From contig AP019416.1 in NCBI GenBank assembly GCA_004295565.1, positions 4,934,084 through 4,998,083 of the forward strand: 64,000 nt of DNA, in the 5' to 3' direction. Under the pieces are notes generated by a model that was not told the origin of the DNA, did no database searches, and was given only the letters and a program-made list of their open reading frames with translations. This document shows, piece by piece, positions 32,157 to 44,917 of this stretch. Position 1 is the stretch's first letter. Every line of letters starts with the position of its first letter. The position numbers were made by a program, and so were the translations under genes. This DNA is from Vreelandella olivaria (GTDB lineage Bacteria; Pseudomonadota; Gammaproteobacteria; Pseudomonadales; Halomonadaceae).

Positions 32157-33043
32157 TTATACGGCAGCAGCGCCGCCGACGATCTCAGAAATTTCCTGGG
32201 TGATGGCGGCCTGACGGGCCTTGTTGTAGACCATCTCCAGATCGTCGATAAGGCCGCCTGCGTTGTCAGTGGCACTTTTCATAGCGATCATTCGGGCGGC
32301 TTGTTCACAAGCGCCGTTTTCCACTACCGCCTGATACACCTGCGATTCGATGAAACGAACCAGCAGGCTATCGAGCAACGCCTTGGCATCCGGTTCATAC
32401 AGGTAGTCCCAGCTTCCGGGACGGGCGTTTTCGTCGTCCTGCTCTGCGTCTGCGCCCATATCAGGCGACAGTGGAAGAAGCTGACGAACCACTGGCTTTT
32501 GGGTCATGGTGTTAACAAACTCGTTATGCACCACATAAAGCCGGTCGAGACGTCCTTCATCGTACGCTTCGAGCATGACCTTAATACTGCCAATCAACCC
32601 CTCAACGGACGGGGCTTCGCCTAAACCACTCTTCGCCGCCACCAAATTGCCACCGTAGTTGCGGAAAAAGGTGCTGGCCTTAGCGCCCAGAGCACAGAAA
32701 TCCTGCTCTGCGCCCTGCTTTTTCCACTCGCTGGCCTGTTTGAGTAAGGCTTTGAAGAGGTTGTGGTTCAAGCCACCGCACAGACCACGGTCTGTAGAGA
32801 CCACAATGTAACCAACGCGCTTAACCTCGCTACGCTCGACCATATAGTCGTGCCTGTACTCGGGGTTCGCGTCGGCAATGTGGCCAACCACATTGCGGAT
32901 CTGCTTAGCGTAAGGCTGACTAGCTCTCATCAGATCTTGCGCTTTACGCATTTTCGATGCAGCCACCATTTCCATGGCGCTGGTGATCTTCTGCGTATTT
33001 TTAATGCTCCCGATCTGGGTGCGTATCTCTTTGCAGCTGCCAT
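32157..33043 (-). CDS. atpG: F1 ATP synthase gamma subunit, one frameshift
   Basis: About 295 residues, central rotor shaft. ATG at 33043 gives MAAA, and repair of one missing base at 33030-33032 gives [20 protein letters not shown], the canonical N-terminal helix. A central Rossmann-like domain ([20 protein letters not shown]) and C-terminal helix ([37 protein letters not shown]) are intact. Placed between atpA and atpD as usual. Confidence 0.94.
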
Positions 33044-33108
33044 AGCGATCTACCCTTCGTTCGTGGCTCTCAGAAAGCATGCAAACCCGCCCGCAGGCGG
33101 GCCAGACA

Positions 33109-34653
33109 TTACCAGCTCTGAGTCGCCTTGAACTTCTCGAGACCCGACTTCAAGCTGTCTTGAATCTCACCGTTGTAGTCGCCGGTCTGGTTGATCTTGT
33201 CGAGTAGATCACCGTGTTCAGACTTCATGTAGTCGTGCAACGCACGCTCGAAGTCCAGCACTTTGGTCACGTCGACGTCGTCCAGGTAACCTTCGTTGGC
33301 GGCATACAGCGAAAGCGCCATCTCGGCAACTGACATTGGCGAGTACTGGTTCTGCTTCATCAGCTCGGTAACACGCTGACCATGCTCCAGCTGCTTACGC
33401 GTCGCTTCATCAAGATCAGACGCGAACTGCGAGAAGGCCGCCAGTTCACGGTACTGGGCCAAGGCTAGACGTACGCTACCGCCCAGTTTCTTGATGATTT
33501 TGGTCTGCGCCGAACCACCGACACGAGAAACCGACAGGCCTGCGTTAATCGCCGGACGAATACCGGAGTTAAACAGGTTGGTTTCCAGGAAGATCTGACC
33601 ATCGGTGATCGAAATCACGTTGGTCGGAACGAACGCAGAAACGTCGCCACCCTGGGTTTCGATGATCGGCAGCGCGGTTAAGGAACCGGTTTTGCCTTTC
33701 ACTTCACCGTTGGTGAACTTCTCAACGTAGTCGACATTAACGCGCGCAGCACGCTCAAGTAGACGCGAGTGGAGATAGAAAACGTCACCGGGATAAGCTT
33801 CACGGCCTGGCGGACGACGCAGCAGCAGCGATACCTGACGGTAGGCAACGGCCTGCTTGGAAAGATCGTCATACACAATCAGCGCGTCTTCACCGCGGTC
33901 GCGGAAGTATTCGCCCATGGTGCAGCCAGAGTAAGGAGCAAGGAACTGCATCGGTGCCGGGTCGGCAGCGCCGGCCGCAACGACGATGGTGTGTTCCATT
34001 GCGCCGTGCTGCTCCAACTTGCGTACCACGTTGGCAATGGTCGACTGCTTCTGACCAATGGCAACGTAGACACAGGTTACGCCCTTGCCTTTCTGGTTGA
34101 TGATCGCATCAATGGCAATGGCGGACTTACCAATCTGACGGTCACCGATGATCAGCTCACGCTGACCACGGCCGATCGGCACCATGGCGTCGATAGACTT
34201 AAGACCGGTTTGAATCGGCTCATCAACAGATTGGCGGGTGATAACGCCCGGTGCCACTTTTTCAACGGCATCGGTCATGGTGGTGTTGATGTCACCTTTA
34301 CCATCGATGGGATTACCCAGCGCATCGACAACGCGGCCAATCAGCTCAGGGCCTACCGGCACTTCGAGGATACGACCGGTACACTTGGCGGTCATGCCCT
34401 CTTCAAGCTGCAGGTAGTCACCCAGTACCACGGCACCTACGGAGTCACGCTCCAGGTTAAGTACCATGCCAAAGATGCTGTTGGGAAATTCAATCATTTC
34501 ACCAAACATCGCGTCTTCGAGGCCGTGAATTTTCACGATACCGTCGGAAACGGTGACGATGGTGCCCTGATTATGGGCTTCGGATGCGACGTCAAGCTTT
34601 TCAATTCGCTGCTTGATGATGTCGCTGATCTCGGAAGGATTCAGTTGCTGCAT
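33109..34653 (-). CDS. atpA: F1 ATP synthase alpha subunit
   Basis: 514 residues, intact, normal length. [21 protein letters not shown]-loop [18 protein letters not shown]; signature [17 protein letters not shown] with the arginine finger. Longest unbroken frame in the operon. A 319-residue frame on the opposite strand is only its shadow. Confidence 0.97.
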   Translation of the reverse strand: MQQLNPSEISDIIKQRIEKLDVASEAHNQGTIVTVSDGIVKIHGLEDAMFGEMIEFPNSIFGMVLNLERDSVGAVVLGDYLQLEEGMTAKCTGRILEVPVGPELIGRVVDALGNPIDGKGDINTTMTDAVEKVAPGVITRQSVDEPIQTGLKSIDAMVPIGRGQRELIIGDRQIGKSAIAIDAIINQKGKGVTCVYVAIGQKQSTIANVVRKLEQHGAMEHTIVVAAGAADPAPMQFLAPYSGCTMGEYFRDRGEDALIVYDDLSKQAVAYRQVSLLLRRPPGREAYPGDVFYLHSRLLERAARVNVDYVEKFTNGEVKGKTGSLTALPIIETQGGDVSAFVPTNVISITDGQIFLETNLFNSGIRPAINAGLSVSRVGGSAQTKIIKKLGGSVRLALAQYRELAAFSQFASDLDEATRKQLEHGQRVTELMKQNQYSPMSVAEMALSLYAANEGYLDDVDVTKVLDFERALHDYMKSEHGDLLDKINQTGDYNGEIQDSLKSGLEKFKATQSW

Positions 34654-34669
34654 GCCATGTCCCTCAGAC

Positions 34670-35204
34670 TCAAGCGGTTAGCGCTTCGGAAAGGCGGTTC
34701 AATCGACCACGTACGGAGCCGTCAATAACGGTATCACCAGCACGCAGGATGACACCGCCAATAAGCGACTTGTCCACCTGAGTAGTAATAGAGATTTCGC
34801 GATTCAGACGTTTCTTAAGCGCGTTCGCTAGTTTGGTCTTCTGCTTACTATCTAATTTGTAAGCAGAGGTGACGTTCACTTCAACCCGCTGCTCGTGTTC
34901 GGCACGCAGGTGCTCAAACTGATCAGCAATGGATGCCAACGCCATCAGGCGGCCCTGGTCAGCCAAAACAGTCAAAAATCGCTGTAAAGCCTCATCCTTT
35001 GCTCAGGAATTAGCTCGACAAGCAGCGACACTTTTGCTCGCTGTCTAATTTTGGACTGCTTAGCCGATGGCGAACGACGTCATCTGCTACCGCAACACTT
35101 AAAAAACTCAGCGCTTGTGACCAGCTATCAAGCGCCTCATGATCACGCGCGTATTCAAACGCTGCCTTAGCGTAAGGACGAGCGACGGTCAGTAATTCCG
35201 CCAT
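34670..35204 (-). CDS. atpH: F1 ATP synthase delta subunit, two frameshifts
   Basis: About 178 residues; peripheral stalk cap. [20 protein letters not shown] opens the protein. Missing bases in T4 35032-35035 and A5 34974-34978; repairs give [20 protein letters not shown] and [18 protein letters not shown]. The C-terminal family block [20 protein letters not shown] is intact. The gap to atpF is 11 bases. Confidence 0.93.
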
Positions 35205-35215
35205 GGTTCACCTCC

Positions 35216-35686
35216 TTACAGTTCAGCAGCAAGCTCATCAAGTAACTTGCGATGGGCTTGTTCGTCGACCGACGCTTCAAGAACACGCTCGGCACCCATA
35301 ACGGCGAGATGAGAGACCTGGGCACGAAGTTCATCCTTAGCGCGATTCACTTCTTGCTCAATCTCGGAACGTGCACTCGCTACTAGGCGTTCGCCTTCGG
35401 CGCGGGCCTGTTCGCGGGCTTCTTCAACTATCTGGGCAGAGCGTTTGTTGGCCTGCTCAAGAATCTGAGAAGCTTGCTCCTTGCTTTCGCGCAGCGTCTG
35501 TTCTGCCCGCTCTTGAGCAAGCTCAAGATCACGGTTAGCACGACTAGCTGCATCCAAGCCATCAGCAATTTTTTTCTGACGCTCATGAAGCGCGTTGCTG
35601 ATCGGAGGCCACACATACTTTAAGCAAAACCAGACAAAGATCGCGAAGGCGATCGTCTGCCCGATTAGCGTCATGTTGATATTCAC
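35216..35686 (-). CDS. atpF: F0 ATP synthase subunit b
   Basis: 156 residues, intact. One N-terminal membrane helix ([20 protein letters not shown]) followed by a long charged coiled coil ([20 protein letters not shown] onward) forming the peripheral stalk. MNINMTLIG start with normal length for the family. Confidence 0.95.
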   Translation of the reverse strand: MNINMTLIGQTIAFAIFVWFCLKYVWPPISNALHERQKKIADGLDAASRANRDLELAQERAEQTLRESKEQASQILEQANKRSAQIVEEAREQARAEGERLVASARSEIEQEVNRAKDELRAQVSHLAVMGAERVLEASVDEQAHRKLLDELAAEL

Positions 35687-35762
35687 AGGAATGTACCTCT
35701 GACAAGTTCGTGGCGACCGGAGTGAAACAAAACCGAGCGATTAACGCTCGGCTGAGCTGTCA

Positions 35763-36008
<246 letters not shown>

Positions 36009-36066
36009 TCAAGTTAAAGGTCGAGGGTTGAGGTTAAGGGTTAATGTGTTTCAAGCATTGCTCGGG

Positions 36067-36906
<840 letters not shown>

Positions 36907-36910
36907 TCAA

Positions 36911-37316
36911 TCAGTTGTGCAATTTTCTAGGCATTAGCATTTTTGGCATTAACCAAGGTGTAAGCCAATGCGTTAGAACAACTGCAACGTAAGCATAAAA
37001 AAAGAAAGTAGGGTTTGAGGGGGCGCTGCTACGAACACTGCAACAAACAGTGCCACCGTCAAACCAAACTTGCCTGCCTCGGCGCGAAACAGGCGCATCG
37101 CTGCCTTTGAAGGACTAGTCGCGCGTAAAACCCCCATTCGCTTGATAAAAAGGCGTGCGGTAATAAGGCTACCAGCGCCCCTTTAAAAACCGATGACACG
37201 CCTTCAAAATCAGCGACTAGATAGGCGGCCAGCATACCAACGAAGGTGATCATCAGTTGCGCGATCGTGAGTCGAACGATGTAGGCTTTTCGACGCTGGG
37301 TTTCGTATCGTTGCAT
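36911..37316 (-). CDS. atpI: ATP synthase assembly protein AtpI, two frameshifts
   Basis: About 135 residues, four membrane helices; helps assemble the c ring. MQRYETQRRKAYIVRLTIAQ begins it. Missing bases in A5 37147-37151 and G5 37019-37023; repair gives AMRLFRAEAGKFGLTVALF then AAPPSNPTFFFYAYVAVVL and ends MPRKLHN at 36911. First gene of the atp operon, 86 bases from a strong predicted promoter. Confidence 0.88.
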
Positions 37317-37401
37317 ACCGGCCCAGCCTCACTGATAAAAACCAATACCTCGACAAGCTAATAGCTAGACAAACCAAGGCAACCTGCACAAATCTTGCGC
37401 G

Positions 37402-37430
37402 ATTATAGGGAAGCGCTATCACACCTTCAA
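37402..37430 (-). promoter_or_regulatory. Predicted sigma-70 promoter of the atp operon
   Basis: On the minus strand TTGAAG, a 17-base spacer, then a perfect TATAAT. It lies about 85 bases upstream of atpI in the parB-atpI gap of 205 bases. Predicted from sequence match only. Confidence 0.7.
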
Positions 37431-37521
37431 CCGAAGTCGCACCGATTTTGCTCGCTTAAGGGCTGATTTGCGACCAAAGGGGGAAAACGTGTGCGCTTCT
37501 TACGCGATATTGAATAGCCTG

Positions 37522-38450
37522 CTATTTAATATGATTTAAGATACCGTCCAATTCTTCGAGGCTGGTATAGCGTATCGTTAACTTACCTTTGCCTTTTGCC
37601 CATGGTCAATGGAGACAGGCGCACCGAGCAGCTCGCCAAGGTGGGTTTCAAGCTTGGCCACATCGGGCTGCTTGCTTTGGCGGTTAGGCGTTTTGATGGG
37701 GGTTTGGCTGGTTTGGACTTTTTTCACCAGTGCTTCGGTGGCCCGCACCGTCATATCGTTATTAACCACCTCATGAGCCACTTGGCGCTGCTGGGTGCTG
37801 TTCAGCGTCAGCAACGCCCGTGCGTGGCCCATATCCAGGTCACCCCGTTCAAGCAGGGTTTGCACTTCCGGATCCAGCGCCAGCAGGCGCAACAGGTTGG
37901 CCACCTGAGTGCGCGACTTACCCACCGCATCCGCAATCTGCTGCTGGGTAAGCTCAAACTCTTCACCCAGGCGTTTGAGGGCCATGGCTTCTTCAATGGC
38001 GTTGAGGTTTTCACGCTGAATGTTTTCGATCAGCGCCAGCGCCAGGGCAACTTCATCGCTGACTTCGCGGATCACCGCGGGGATAACGTCTAGCTCGGCG
38101 AGTTGAGCTGCCCGCCAGCGGCGCTCACCGGCAATAATTTCGTAGCGATCCACGCCGATGGGGCGCACCACGATGGGCTGCATAACGCCCTGGGCGCGAA
38201 TGGAGTCCGCCAGTTCTTCTAGTGCTTCGGGCTGAATATCCCGGCGCGGCTGGTATTTACCGCGGGTTAACTGCCCTAGCGGCAGGCGTTCAAGGCGATC
38301 CTCGCTAACGTCATCGGTCGCGGCGCTACGCGCGGCGTCAGTAAGCTCCAACGGGGTGCCGCTACCGGCAAGTTCTATGCTGTCACGGCGACGGGCACCG
38401 GCACCAATCAGGGCATCCAGGCCACGTCCCAGCGCGGGTTTACGCGTCAT
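37522..38450 (-). CDS. parB: Chromosome-partitioning protein ParB, one frameshift
   Basis: About 309 residues; CTP-dependent clamp that loads at parS. MTRKPALGRGLDALIGAGAR; the CTP-binding core has GKYQPRRDIQPEALEELADS and EIIAGERRWRAAQLA; ENIQRENLNAIEEAMALKRL precedes the helix-turn-helix (TQQQIADAVGKSRTQVANLL). A missing base in T4 37594-37597 hides the dimerisation tail; repair gives HGQKGKGKLTIRYTSLEELD. 15 bases after parA. Confidence 0.94.
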
Positions 38451-38465
38451 TCGCTTTTCCTCATT

Positions 38466-39232
38466 TTATAACGCTAGGCGGCGAATCATCTCTTTCGCCA
38501 ACACTCGATAGGCCTGGCTACCCCGGGAGAACCGGGCATATTGCGTCACGGGCAGCCCATGGCTTGGTGCTTCAGCAACTTTCACGTTACGCGGGATGGT
38601 CGTTTTTAACAGCATATCGCCAAAATAGTCACGCAGTTGCTTATCCACTTCCCGGGTTAGGCTGGTGCGCTTGTCGTACATGGTGCGCAAAATGCCTGCA
38701 ATCGCCAGATCAGGATTCACATTTTGCTTAATCTGCTCAACGGTATCCAGCAGTGCCGATAGCCCTTCCAGTGCATAGAACTCACACTGTAGAGGGATCA
38801 GCACGCTATCCGACGCCGTTAACGCATTGACGGTCAGCATGTTCAAAGAGGGCGGGCAGTCGATCAGCACAACATCATACGCATCTGAGACCGAAGCAAG
38901 CGCAGTGGTTAAGCAGCTTTCACTTTTTCGCGGTCTAAAAGTTCGACTTCGGCGGCGGTGAGATCGCCGTTTCCCGGCAGCACGTCGTACTTGACCGCCA
39001 ACTTTTTGACAATGGTATCAGCGGCCGTTGCTTCGCCCAGTAGCACGTCAAGCACGCTTTTATCGAGCTCGTATTTATCGATGCCGCTGCCCATGCTGGC
39101 ATGGCCTTGGGGATCAAGATCCACCAGCAGTACGCGACGGTCGAGCGCAGCGAGACTGGCCGCCAGGTTAACGGCTGAGGTGGTCTTGCCCACGCCGCCT
39201 TTTTGGTTGGTCAGGGCAATGATCTGGCTCAC
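38466..39232 (-). CDS. parA: Chromosome-partitioning ATPase ParA/Soj, one frameshift
   Basis: About 255 residues. [20 protein letters not shown] carries the deviant Walker [15 protein letters not shown] and [16 protein letters not shown] follow. The C-terminus ends [15 protein letters not shown] missing base at about 38911 causes an early stop after KVKAA; repair reads [20 protein letters not shown]. Upstream of parB, downstream of rsmG. Confidence 0.94.
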
Positions 39233-39279
39233 TTACTCAACTCCTTCTGGGGGTCAGAATCAACATTCAGCTTTCGCAC

Positions 39280-39936
39280 TTAGCTCTCAACATTCAAGAT
39301 CAGCAGCTGCCGCTGGGCCGCTTCAAAGGGTACTTCCAATAGGTGACGCTGGTGTAAACAAATACCCGCAGGCAGGTCGCGCAGTTCATCATCCGCTCCC
39401 GGGCCTTTCATGGCTAACCACTGGCCATCGGCGTTGGGTAACTGGCGGGTCAGGGTGACAAAATCGACCAAGCTGGCAAAGGCCCGGGAAATCACCTGAT
39501 CGAAAGCGGCGGCCTCAAACTGTTCCACCCGTGCTTGGACGGGGTAACGTTTTCAAGCCCCAGTTCCATCACCGCCTGGCGCTGGAAGCGCACCTTTTGC
39601 CATTACTGTCCAGCAGCGTCACATCAAGCTGGGGGCTAATATCGCTAACACAATGCCAGGAAGTCCAGGGCCCGCCCCTACATCCAGTAGCCGGGGCCCC
39701 TGCACATAGGGCAACACAGCGGCGCTATCCAGCACATGGCGCGAGACCATGTCTTCAACGTCGCGTACCGCTGTGAGGTTATAAGCCCGGTTCCACTTGT
39801 GCAACAGTGCCAATAAGCCTAGCAGCTGTTGGCGTTGATGGTCGTCAACGGGGATACCTAACTGGCTAAGCCCTTGATCGAGCCGAGGAGCAACGCTTGC
39901 AGGTAGCGTCTTCAACAGCGGGTTCAACGAACTCAT
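39280..39936 (-). CDS. rsmG: 16S rRNA (guanine(527)-N7)-methyltransferase RsmG, three frameshifts
   Basis: About 219 residues. [20 protein letters not shown] and the SAM motif [17 protein letters not shown] are in the first frame. Missing bases in G5 39631-39635, near 39596 and in G4 39541-39544; repair gives [20 protein letters not shown] and [17 protein letters not shown]. Ends [13 protein letters not shown] overlaps the mnmG stop (ATGA). Confidence 0.92.
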
Positions 39937-41834
39937 CCGTTAACTACCTCAGCTGCGGCTACCAACCGGCGCTTTTTCAGATGCACCAGCAAAATAGAGA
40001 CGGCTGCCGGGGTAACGCCTGAAATCCGCGCCGCATGAGCAAGGGTTTCCGGCCGCGCTTCAGCCAGCTTTTGGCGAATTTCGTTAGACAAGCCTTCCAC
40101 TTTCAAATAGTCCAGTTCTGCAGGCAGTGGCGTGGCTTCGTGGCGTTTGAGTTTGTCGATCTCATCCTGCTGACGATCAATATAGCCTTGATACTTAGCC
40201 TGAATCTGCACCTGCTCGGCAACGGCCGGATCGCTAACCAGGGTGCCCTCGATACCGGGTAGATTGGCCAGATCACTGTAATTCAGTTCAGGACGTTTTA
40301 GCAGATCGCTCAACCGATACTCGCGGGTAAGGGGTGCACCGGTTTTTTCCGCCACTTGTTGCGCCGCTGGGCTTCCCGGTTGTATCCACAGGGTGCTCAG
40401 CCGCGCGGTTTCTTGCTCAATGGCTTCACGTTTTTGGCTAAATGCGGCCCAGCGAGTGTCGTTAACCAGGCCCAACTCACGGCCTGTTTCGGTTAAGCGC
40501 AGATCGGCGTTGTCTTCCCGCAGCAGCAGGCGGTACTCCGCACGGGAAGTAAACATCCGGTAGGGCTCCTTGGTGCCCATGGTGATCAGGTCATCGACCA
40601 GCACGCCGAGATAGGCTTCATCGCGGCGGGGATACCAGGCATCCAGCTCCATAGAGCGACGGGCGGCGTTCAGGCCTGCCAGCAAACCTTGGGCACCGGC
40701 TTCTTCGTAGCCGGTGGTGCCGTTGATCTGGCCGGCAAAAAACAGGTTGTGGATAAATTTAGTTTCCAGCGAGTGTTTTAAGTCCCGTGGATCAAAAAGT
40801 CGTACTCAATGGCATAGCCAGGCCGGGTGATATGGGCGTTTTCCAAACCTTTGATGGAACGCACCACCTGAATCTGCACGTCAAAGGGCAGCGAGGTTGA
40901 GATGCCGTTGGGATAGAGCTCATGGGTATCCAGACCTTCCGGTTCTATAAACACCTGGTGGCTGGATTTATCGGCAAAGCGATGAACCTTGTCCTCAATT
41001 GACGGGCAGTAACGTGGGCCGATCCCTTCAATCACGCCGGAATACATCGGCGAGCGATCAAGGTTGGCCAGAATTAGATCATGAGTCTGCTGATTGGTGT
41101 GAGCAATATGGCAACTCACCTGCTGAGGGTGCATTTCCCGCGTTCCCAGGTAGGACATCACCGGCGTAGGGCTATCACCAGGCTGCTCTTCCAACTGAGA
41201 AAAATCCACTGTTTTGGCATCAATCCGCGGTGGTGTGCCGGTTTTCAGACGATCAACGCGAATGGCAGTGCGCGCAGCCGTTCGGCCAGCGCATTGAAGG
41301 CGGATCACCGGCGCGCCCCCCCTTGCTTTGATCCAGACCAATGTGAATCACGCCACCCAAAAACGTGCCGGTACACAGCACGACGCTGTCGGCATGAAAG
41401 CGAATACCGAGTTTCCGTGACGACCCCTCGTACGGTGTCGTTATCCACAATCAGATCGCCAGCGGCCTGCTGAAAGATCGTCAAATTGGGCTGGTTTTCC
41501 AGCATTCCGCGGATCGCCGCTTTGTAACGAATGCGGTCAGCCTGGGCACGGGTTGCCCGAACGGCAGGCCCTTTACGAGCGTTGAGCACGCGAAACTGGA
41601 TGCCACCCAAGTCCGTGGCAAGCCCCATGGCGCCGCCCAGGGCATCATTTCCTTGACCAAATGGCTTTTGCCAATCCCGCCAATGGCGGGATTACACGAC
41701 ATTTGGCCCAGAGTTTCGATGTTATGGGTGAGCAGCAGGGTCTGACAGCCCATGCGAGCAGAGGCCAGTGCGGCTTCAGTTCCCGCATGGCCACCGCCGA
41801 TGACAATCACGTCAAAGCGGTCGGGGTAATTCAA
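39933..41834 (-). CDS. mnmG: tRNA uridine-5-carboxymethylaminomethyl synthesis enzyme MnmG (GidA), about five frame breaks
   Basis: About 634 residues; with MnmE it modifies U34 of tRNAs. [20 protein letters not shown] is the FAD motif; [20 protein letters not shown] and [20 protein letters not shown] are signatures; the C-terminal helical domain recruits tRNA and MnmE. Missing bases near 41652, 41290, 41270 and 40793 and one apparent extra base near 41420; repairs give [44 protein letters not shown] and [15 protein letters not shown]. First gene left of the DnaA-box region, the position it takes next to oriC in E. coli. Confidence 0.93.
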
Positions 41835-41934
41835 GAGACACCTCGTCTTGTGCCCTTCGGCACGGATGATGTGGCCAGTGCAGTCGGTTTAGACGCAGCC
41901 ACCTTAGATCAATGAGGCGGCAAGTATAAACCCC

Positions 41935-42332
41935 TGTGGGTAACCGTCAGGTTTTTCCACACCCTCGATCGCTAAACGGCCTCTATTAATAACAACATAA
42001 ATATAAAATAAGAGAAGTTCTGTAGATGTTGTAATTACTAGTGTGGACAATTTCTGTGCATAAGTGATTTATTATCAAATATTTCATCAGCTTATATTGT
42101 TGACTTCTACATGCTTGAAGGCGGGAGTGCCTGGGCAGAAAGGGTGGTAAGCCTGTGGATGGAATAGCGCCTTATCCACAGATGTCATTAAGCACGGCTT
42201 ATCCACCGGCCAGTACCTGGGTTGTTACCGCAGCTGTGAACAACCACCGTTTGATGGGGAGCTAACGCTAAGAGACGCCCATGGTAGGCGTTACAGAGCG
42301 AAAGCTGATCAATGAAAAAAAGGTTATCCACA
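41935..42332. other. Candidate replication origin: DnaA-box cluster beside mnmG
   Basis: The 590-base gap 41835-42424 has no gene. It holds three sites matching TTATNCACA on either strand, at 42055-42063 (TGTGCATAA), 42172-42180 and 42324-42332 (both TTATCCACA), and near-matches at 41935 (TGTGGGTAA), 42042 (TGTGGACAA), 42154 (TGTGGATGG), 42199 (TTATCCACC) and 42235 (TGTGAACAA). AT-rich stretches at 41980-42012 and 42064-42105 could be the unwinding elements. Location next to mnmG matches the enterobacterial oriC. A second candidate lies at the right edge of the window. Confidence 0.65.
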
Positions 42333-42337
42333 GGCAA

Positions 42338-42363
42338 AAATGGCCTGTCGTGTCGACAGGCCA
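42338..42363 (-). terminator. Terminator downstream of glnQ
   Basis: Stem TGGCCTGTCG / CGACAGGCCA with a 3-base loop, flanked by runs of A on the plus strand on both sides, so it would end with T runs on the minus strand after glnQ; it may also work the other way. Confidence 0.7.
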
Positions 42364-42424
42364 GTAAAAAAGCGTCATTCAGCGCGAATAGGTGGGTCTT
42401 TTATAGCTTGGAAGGGGGTTCAAT

Positions 42425-43183
42425 TTAATGTTTGAGTACCCGCGCCAGGAAGGATTGCGTGCGTTCGTGTTGAGGCGAATCGAACAGTTTTTCCGGGTGG
42501 CCCTGCTCAGTAATTTCGCCTTTATGGATAAAAATCACCCGGTCGGCAACCTCGCGGGCAAAGCCCATCTCATGGGTGACAATCACCATAGTCATGCCCT
42601 CTTTGGCCAGCTCGCGCATGGCATCCAGCACTTCACCGATCATTTCCGGGTCAAGCGCTGATGTGGGCTCGTCAAACAGCATTAGGCGGGGTTCCATGGC
42701 CAAGGCGCGAGCTAGCGCGACACGCTGCTGCTGGCCGCCTGAGAGCTGGCTGGGGTACTTTTCGGCCTGGTCGGCGATTCCCACCCGGTCAAGCAGGCGC
42801 TTAGCGTTGCTGACCGCGTCTTCTCGGCTTAAACCGCGCACTTTCATTGGCGCCAGAGTGACGTTGTCGATCACGCTGAGGTGAGGAAAGAGGTTGAACT
42901 GCTGAAATACCATGCCGACTTCGGTGCGGATAGTTTGCAGTGCTTTAGTACTCTTGCCATGGGGCAGTAGCTCATTGTTATCGACTACCAGGCTGCCGGA
43001 TTGGAACTCTTCCAAACCGTTAATACAGCGAATGAGCGTGGATTTGCCTGAACCACTGGCACCGATAATCACCACCACTTCACCGGGCACAATCGTAAGA
43101 TCAATGTTGTTGAGTACGTGCAGGTTGCCAAAGTGCTTGTTGAGCTGCTGCATACGCACAATTGGTTGCTTTGTGTCGTTCAT
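42425..43183 (-). CDS. glnQ: Glutamine-type amino acid ABC transporter ATP-binding protein
   Basis: 252 residues, intact. Walker [18 protein letters not shown]-loop in [15 protein letters not shown], signature [15 protein letters not shown], Walker [21 protein letters not shown], switch [15 protein letters not shown]. Typical GlnQ/HisP size and motifs. Forms an operon with the permease (12-base gap) and binding protein upstream. Confidence 0.92.
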   Translation of the reverse strand: MNDTKQPIVRMQQLNKHFGNLHVLNNIDLTIVPGEVVVIIGASGSGKSTLIRCINGLEEFQSGSLVVDNNELLPHGKSTKALQTIRTEVGMVFQQFNLFPHLSVIDNVTLAPMKVRGLSREDAVSNAKRLLDRVGIADQAEKYPSQLSGGQQQRVALARALAMEPRLMLFDEPTSALDPEMIGEVLDAMRELAKEGMTMVIVTHEMGFAREVADRVIFIHKGEITEQGHPEKLFDSPQHERTQSFLARVLKH

Positions 43184-43194
43184 TGCGCGTGTCC

Positions 43195-43865
43195 TTATTG
43201 TCCGGCCAGGCCTCTGCGCTCAAGTTGGCGCAGGATGATGGAGAGTGTCCAGGTGATCGCCAGATACATCAGGGCGACCATAAAGTAGACCTCAAGGGCG
43301 GTGAAGGTGGTGGCGATGTAGATTTGTCCCTGACGCACCAGTTCACCGACGCCGATCACTGAAAACAGTGAGGTGTCTTTGATGCTGATGATGCCCTGAT
43401 TACCCAGGGAGGAATCATGCGCCGGAACGCCTGGGGCCAGATAACATAGCGAAACGCCTGGCTCCGGGAAAGCCCAAGGGAGAGCGAAGCTTCACCTTGG
43501 CCGCGTTCGATCGACTGGACGCCGCCGCGAACAATTTCCGAGATATAGGCGCCGGAGTTCACCGCAATGGCGGCAATACCGGCGACCAGAGCGTTAATGG
43601 GGCCGCCCAACAGTTGCGGTAAGCCGTAAAAGATAAACAGCACCTGAACCAGAATAGGCGTGCCGCGGAACACCTCGACATAGACAATGGCTGGCCAGCG
43701 TAACCAGCGTAGCGGGCTGATGCGTAACAGGCCAAAGAAGATGCCGATAAAGAAACCTATGGCCAAGCCGCCAAACGAGATCAGTAGCGTCCAGGGAATA
43801 CCAGGCAGCAGGTAAGGGATAGACCCAATCGCCGCTGACCAATCAAACTGAAAATTGACGTCCAC
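43195..43865 (-). CDS. glnP: Glutamine-type amino acid ABC transporter permease, one frameshift
   Basis: About 223 residues. GTG start at 43865 ([20 protein letters not shown]) with CAGGAG seven bases upstream. Membrane helices and the EAA loop ([20 protein letters not shown]) are visible. A missing base in G3 43407-43409 causes a false stop; repair gives [20 protein letters not shown] and a full C-terminus ending [10 protein letters not shown] at 43195. Single permease of the GlnP type, so probably a homodimer. Confidence 0.9.
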
Positions 43866-43918
43866 GCGTAGACTCCTGAAACAAAAAAACAGATGACAAA
43901 AACACATATGAAACGCAA

Positions 43919-43948
43919 CAGGGCCGGGTTTGTGGCCACCCGGCCCTG
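43919..43948 (-). terminator. Hairpin between glnH and glnP
   Basis: Stem CAGGGCCGGG / CCCGGCCCTG with a 10-base loop 33 bases after the glnH stop. There is no strong T run, so it is more likely an attenuating or mRNA-stabilising hairpin that raises binding-protein levels above transporter levels, a common arrangement. Confidence 0.55.
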
Positions 43949-43980
43949 TAATGGCGTTACGCTATTGCTGAGCTTTACAC

Positions 43981-44757
43981 TCACTCTTCGCTGGGCGCTT
44001 CACCAAACCACTTGGTGTAGATCTCGTCGTAAGTACCGTCTTCCTTCATCGCTGCGAGCGCTTCGTTGGTGGGCTCTACCCACTCGCTGCCTTTGTGGAA
44101 AACAATACCGTACTGTTGGCCTTCGTAAAGCGGGCCAACGACCTTGGTACGGCCTTCACCACGGGTCTGCGAGAAGTAGGCGACGTTAGGTGCATCATAG
44201 AGCACGGCGTCGACGTTACGGCCTAACAGCGCCATGTACATATCGGCGGTGGCGGGGTAGGGAGTGATGTCAGCATCATCGCCTAGCTCTTGCTGAAGGA
44301 AATCGTAGCTAGTGGAGCCGATCTTAGTGGCGACGCTAAGGCCTTCTAGGTCTTCCAGGGTCTCAACATCGTCATTATCCGCACGCACGATAATTCTCAA
44401 CCCCGAGTCGTAATAGGGGTCAGAAAAGTCGACGACTTCTGCACGCTCTTCGGTGATGGTAGTACCGGCAATGGCGATCTCCTGGCTGCCGGTTTGCACG
44501 GCGGGAATAATGCCCGAGAATTCCATGGTGGTGAGGTTGACTTCAAAACCTGCCCGATCGGCAACTTCGTTGATGATATCCATATCGAAACCGACCATTT
44601 CGCCGGTCTCTTGATCCATCATTTCAAAGGGCACAAAGCTTGGGTCAGTGGCCACGTTCACCGAGGGCGTTTGGGCCATGGCGGCAGTGGCGCTGCCCAA
44701 TCCCAGTGCGAGCGCCAGCGTTGTTTTGGTTAGGCTGAGTGGTAGTGCTACTTTCAT
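43981..44757 (-). CDS. glnH: Glutamine-type amino acid periplasmic binding protein
   Basis: 258 residues, intact. The signal peptide ends TAAMAQ; mature [60 protein letters not shown] and [13 protein letters not shown] match E. coli GlnH closely in order and spacing. The mature part is strongly acidic, as expected for a periplasmic protein in a halophile. First gene of glnHPQ. Ligand could be glutamine or another polar amino acid. Confidence 0.88.
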   Translation of the reverse strand: MKVALPLSLTKTTLALALGLGSATAAMAQTPSVNVATDPSFVPFEMMDQETGEMVGFDMDIINEVADRAGFEVNLTTMEFSGIIPAVQTGSQEIAIAGTTITEERAEVVDFSDPYYDSGLRIIVRADNDDVETLEDLEGLSVATKIGSTSYDFLQQELGDDADITPYPATADMYMALLGRNVDAVLYDAPNVAYFSQTRGEGRTKVVGPLYEGQQYGIVFHKGSEWVEPTNEALAAMKEDGTYDEIYTKWFGEAPSEE

Positions 44758-44917
44758 AAGTTTCCCCGTGCTTTATATGGCTGGTGGCGGATTACAAAGC
44801 GGTTTTTACCGTTTGATGCTCTTTATAAACCGTTATTTAAGCCGTTGTTGACCTATTAACCTTGGCGAGAAACCGTCAGGGCGTCAAGTCACGGGGAGCG
44901 CTGCGGGCCAACGCTGT

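Noticed and set aside
33769-34728. 319-residue open frame on the plus strand
   Set aside because: Antisense shadow of atpA, which is intact and full length.
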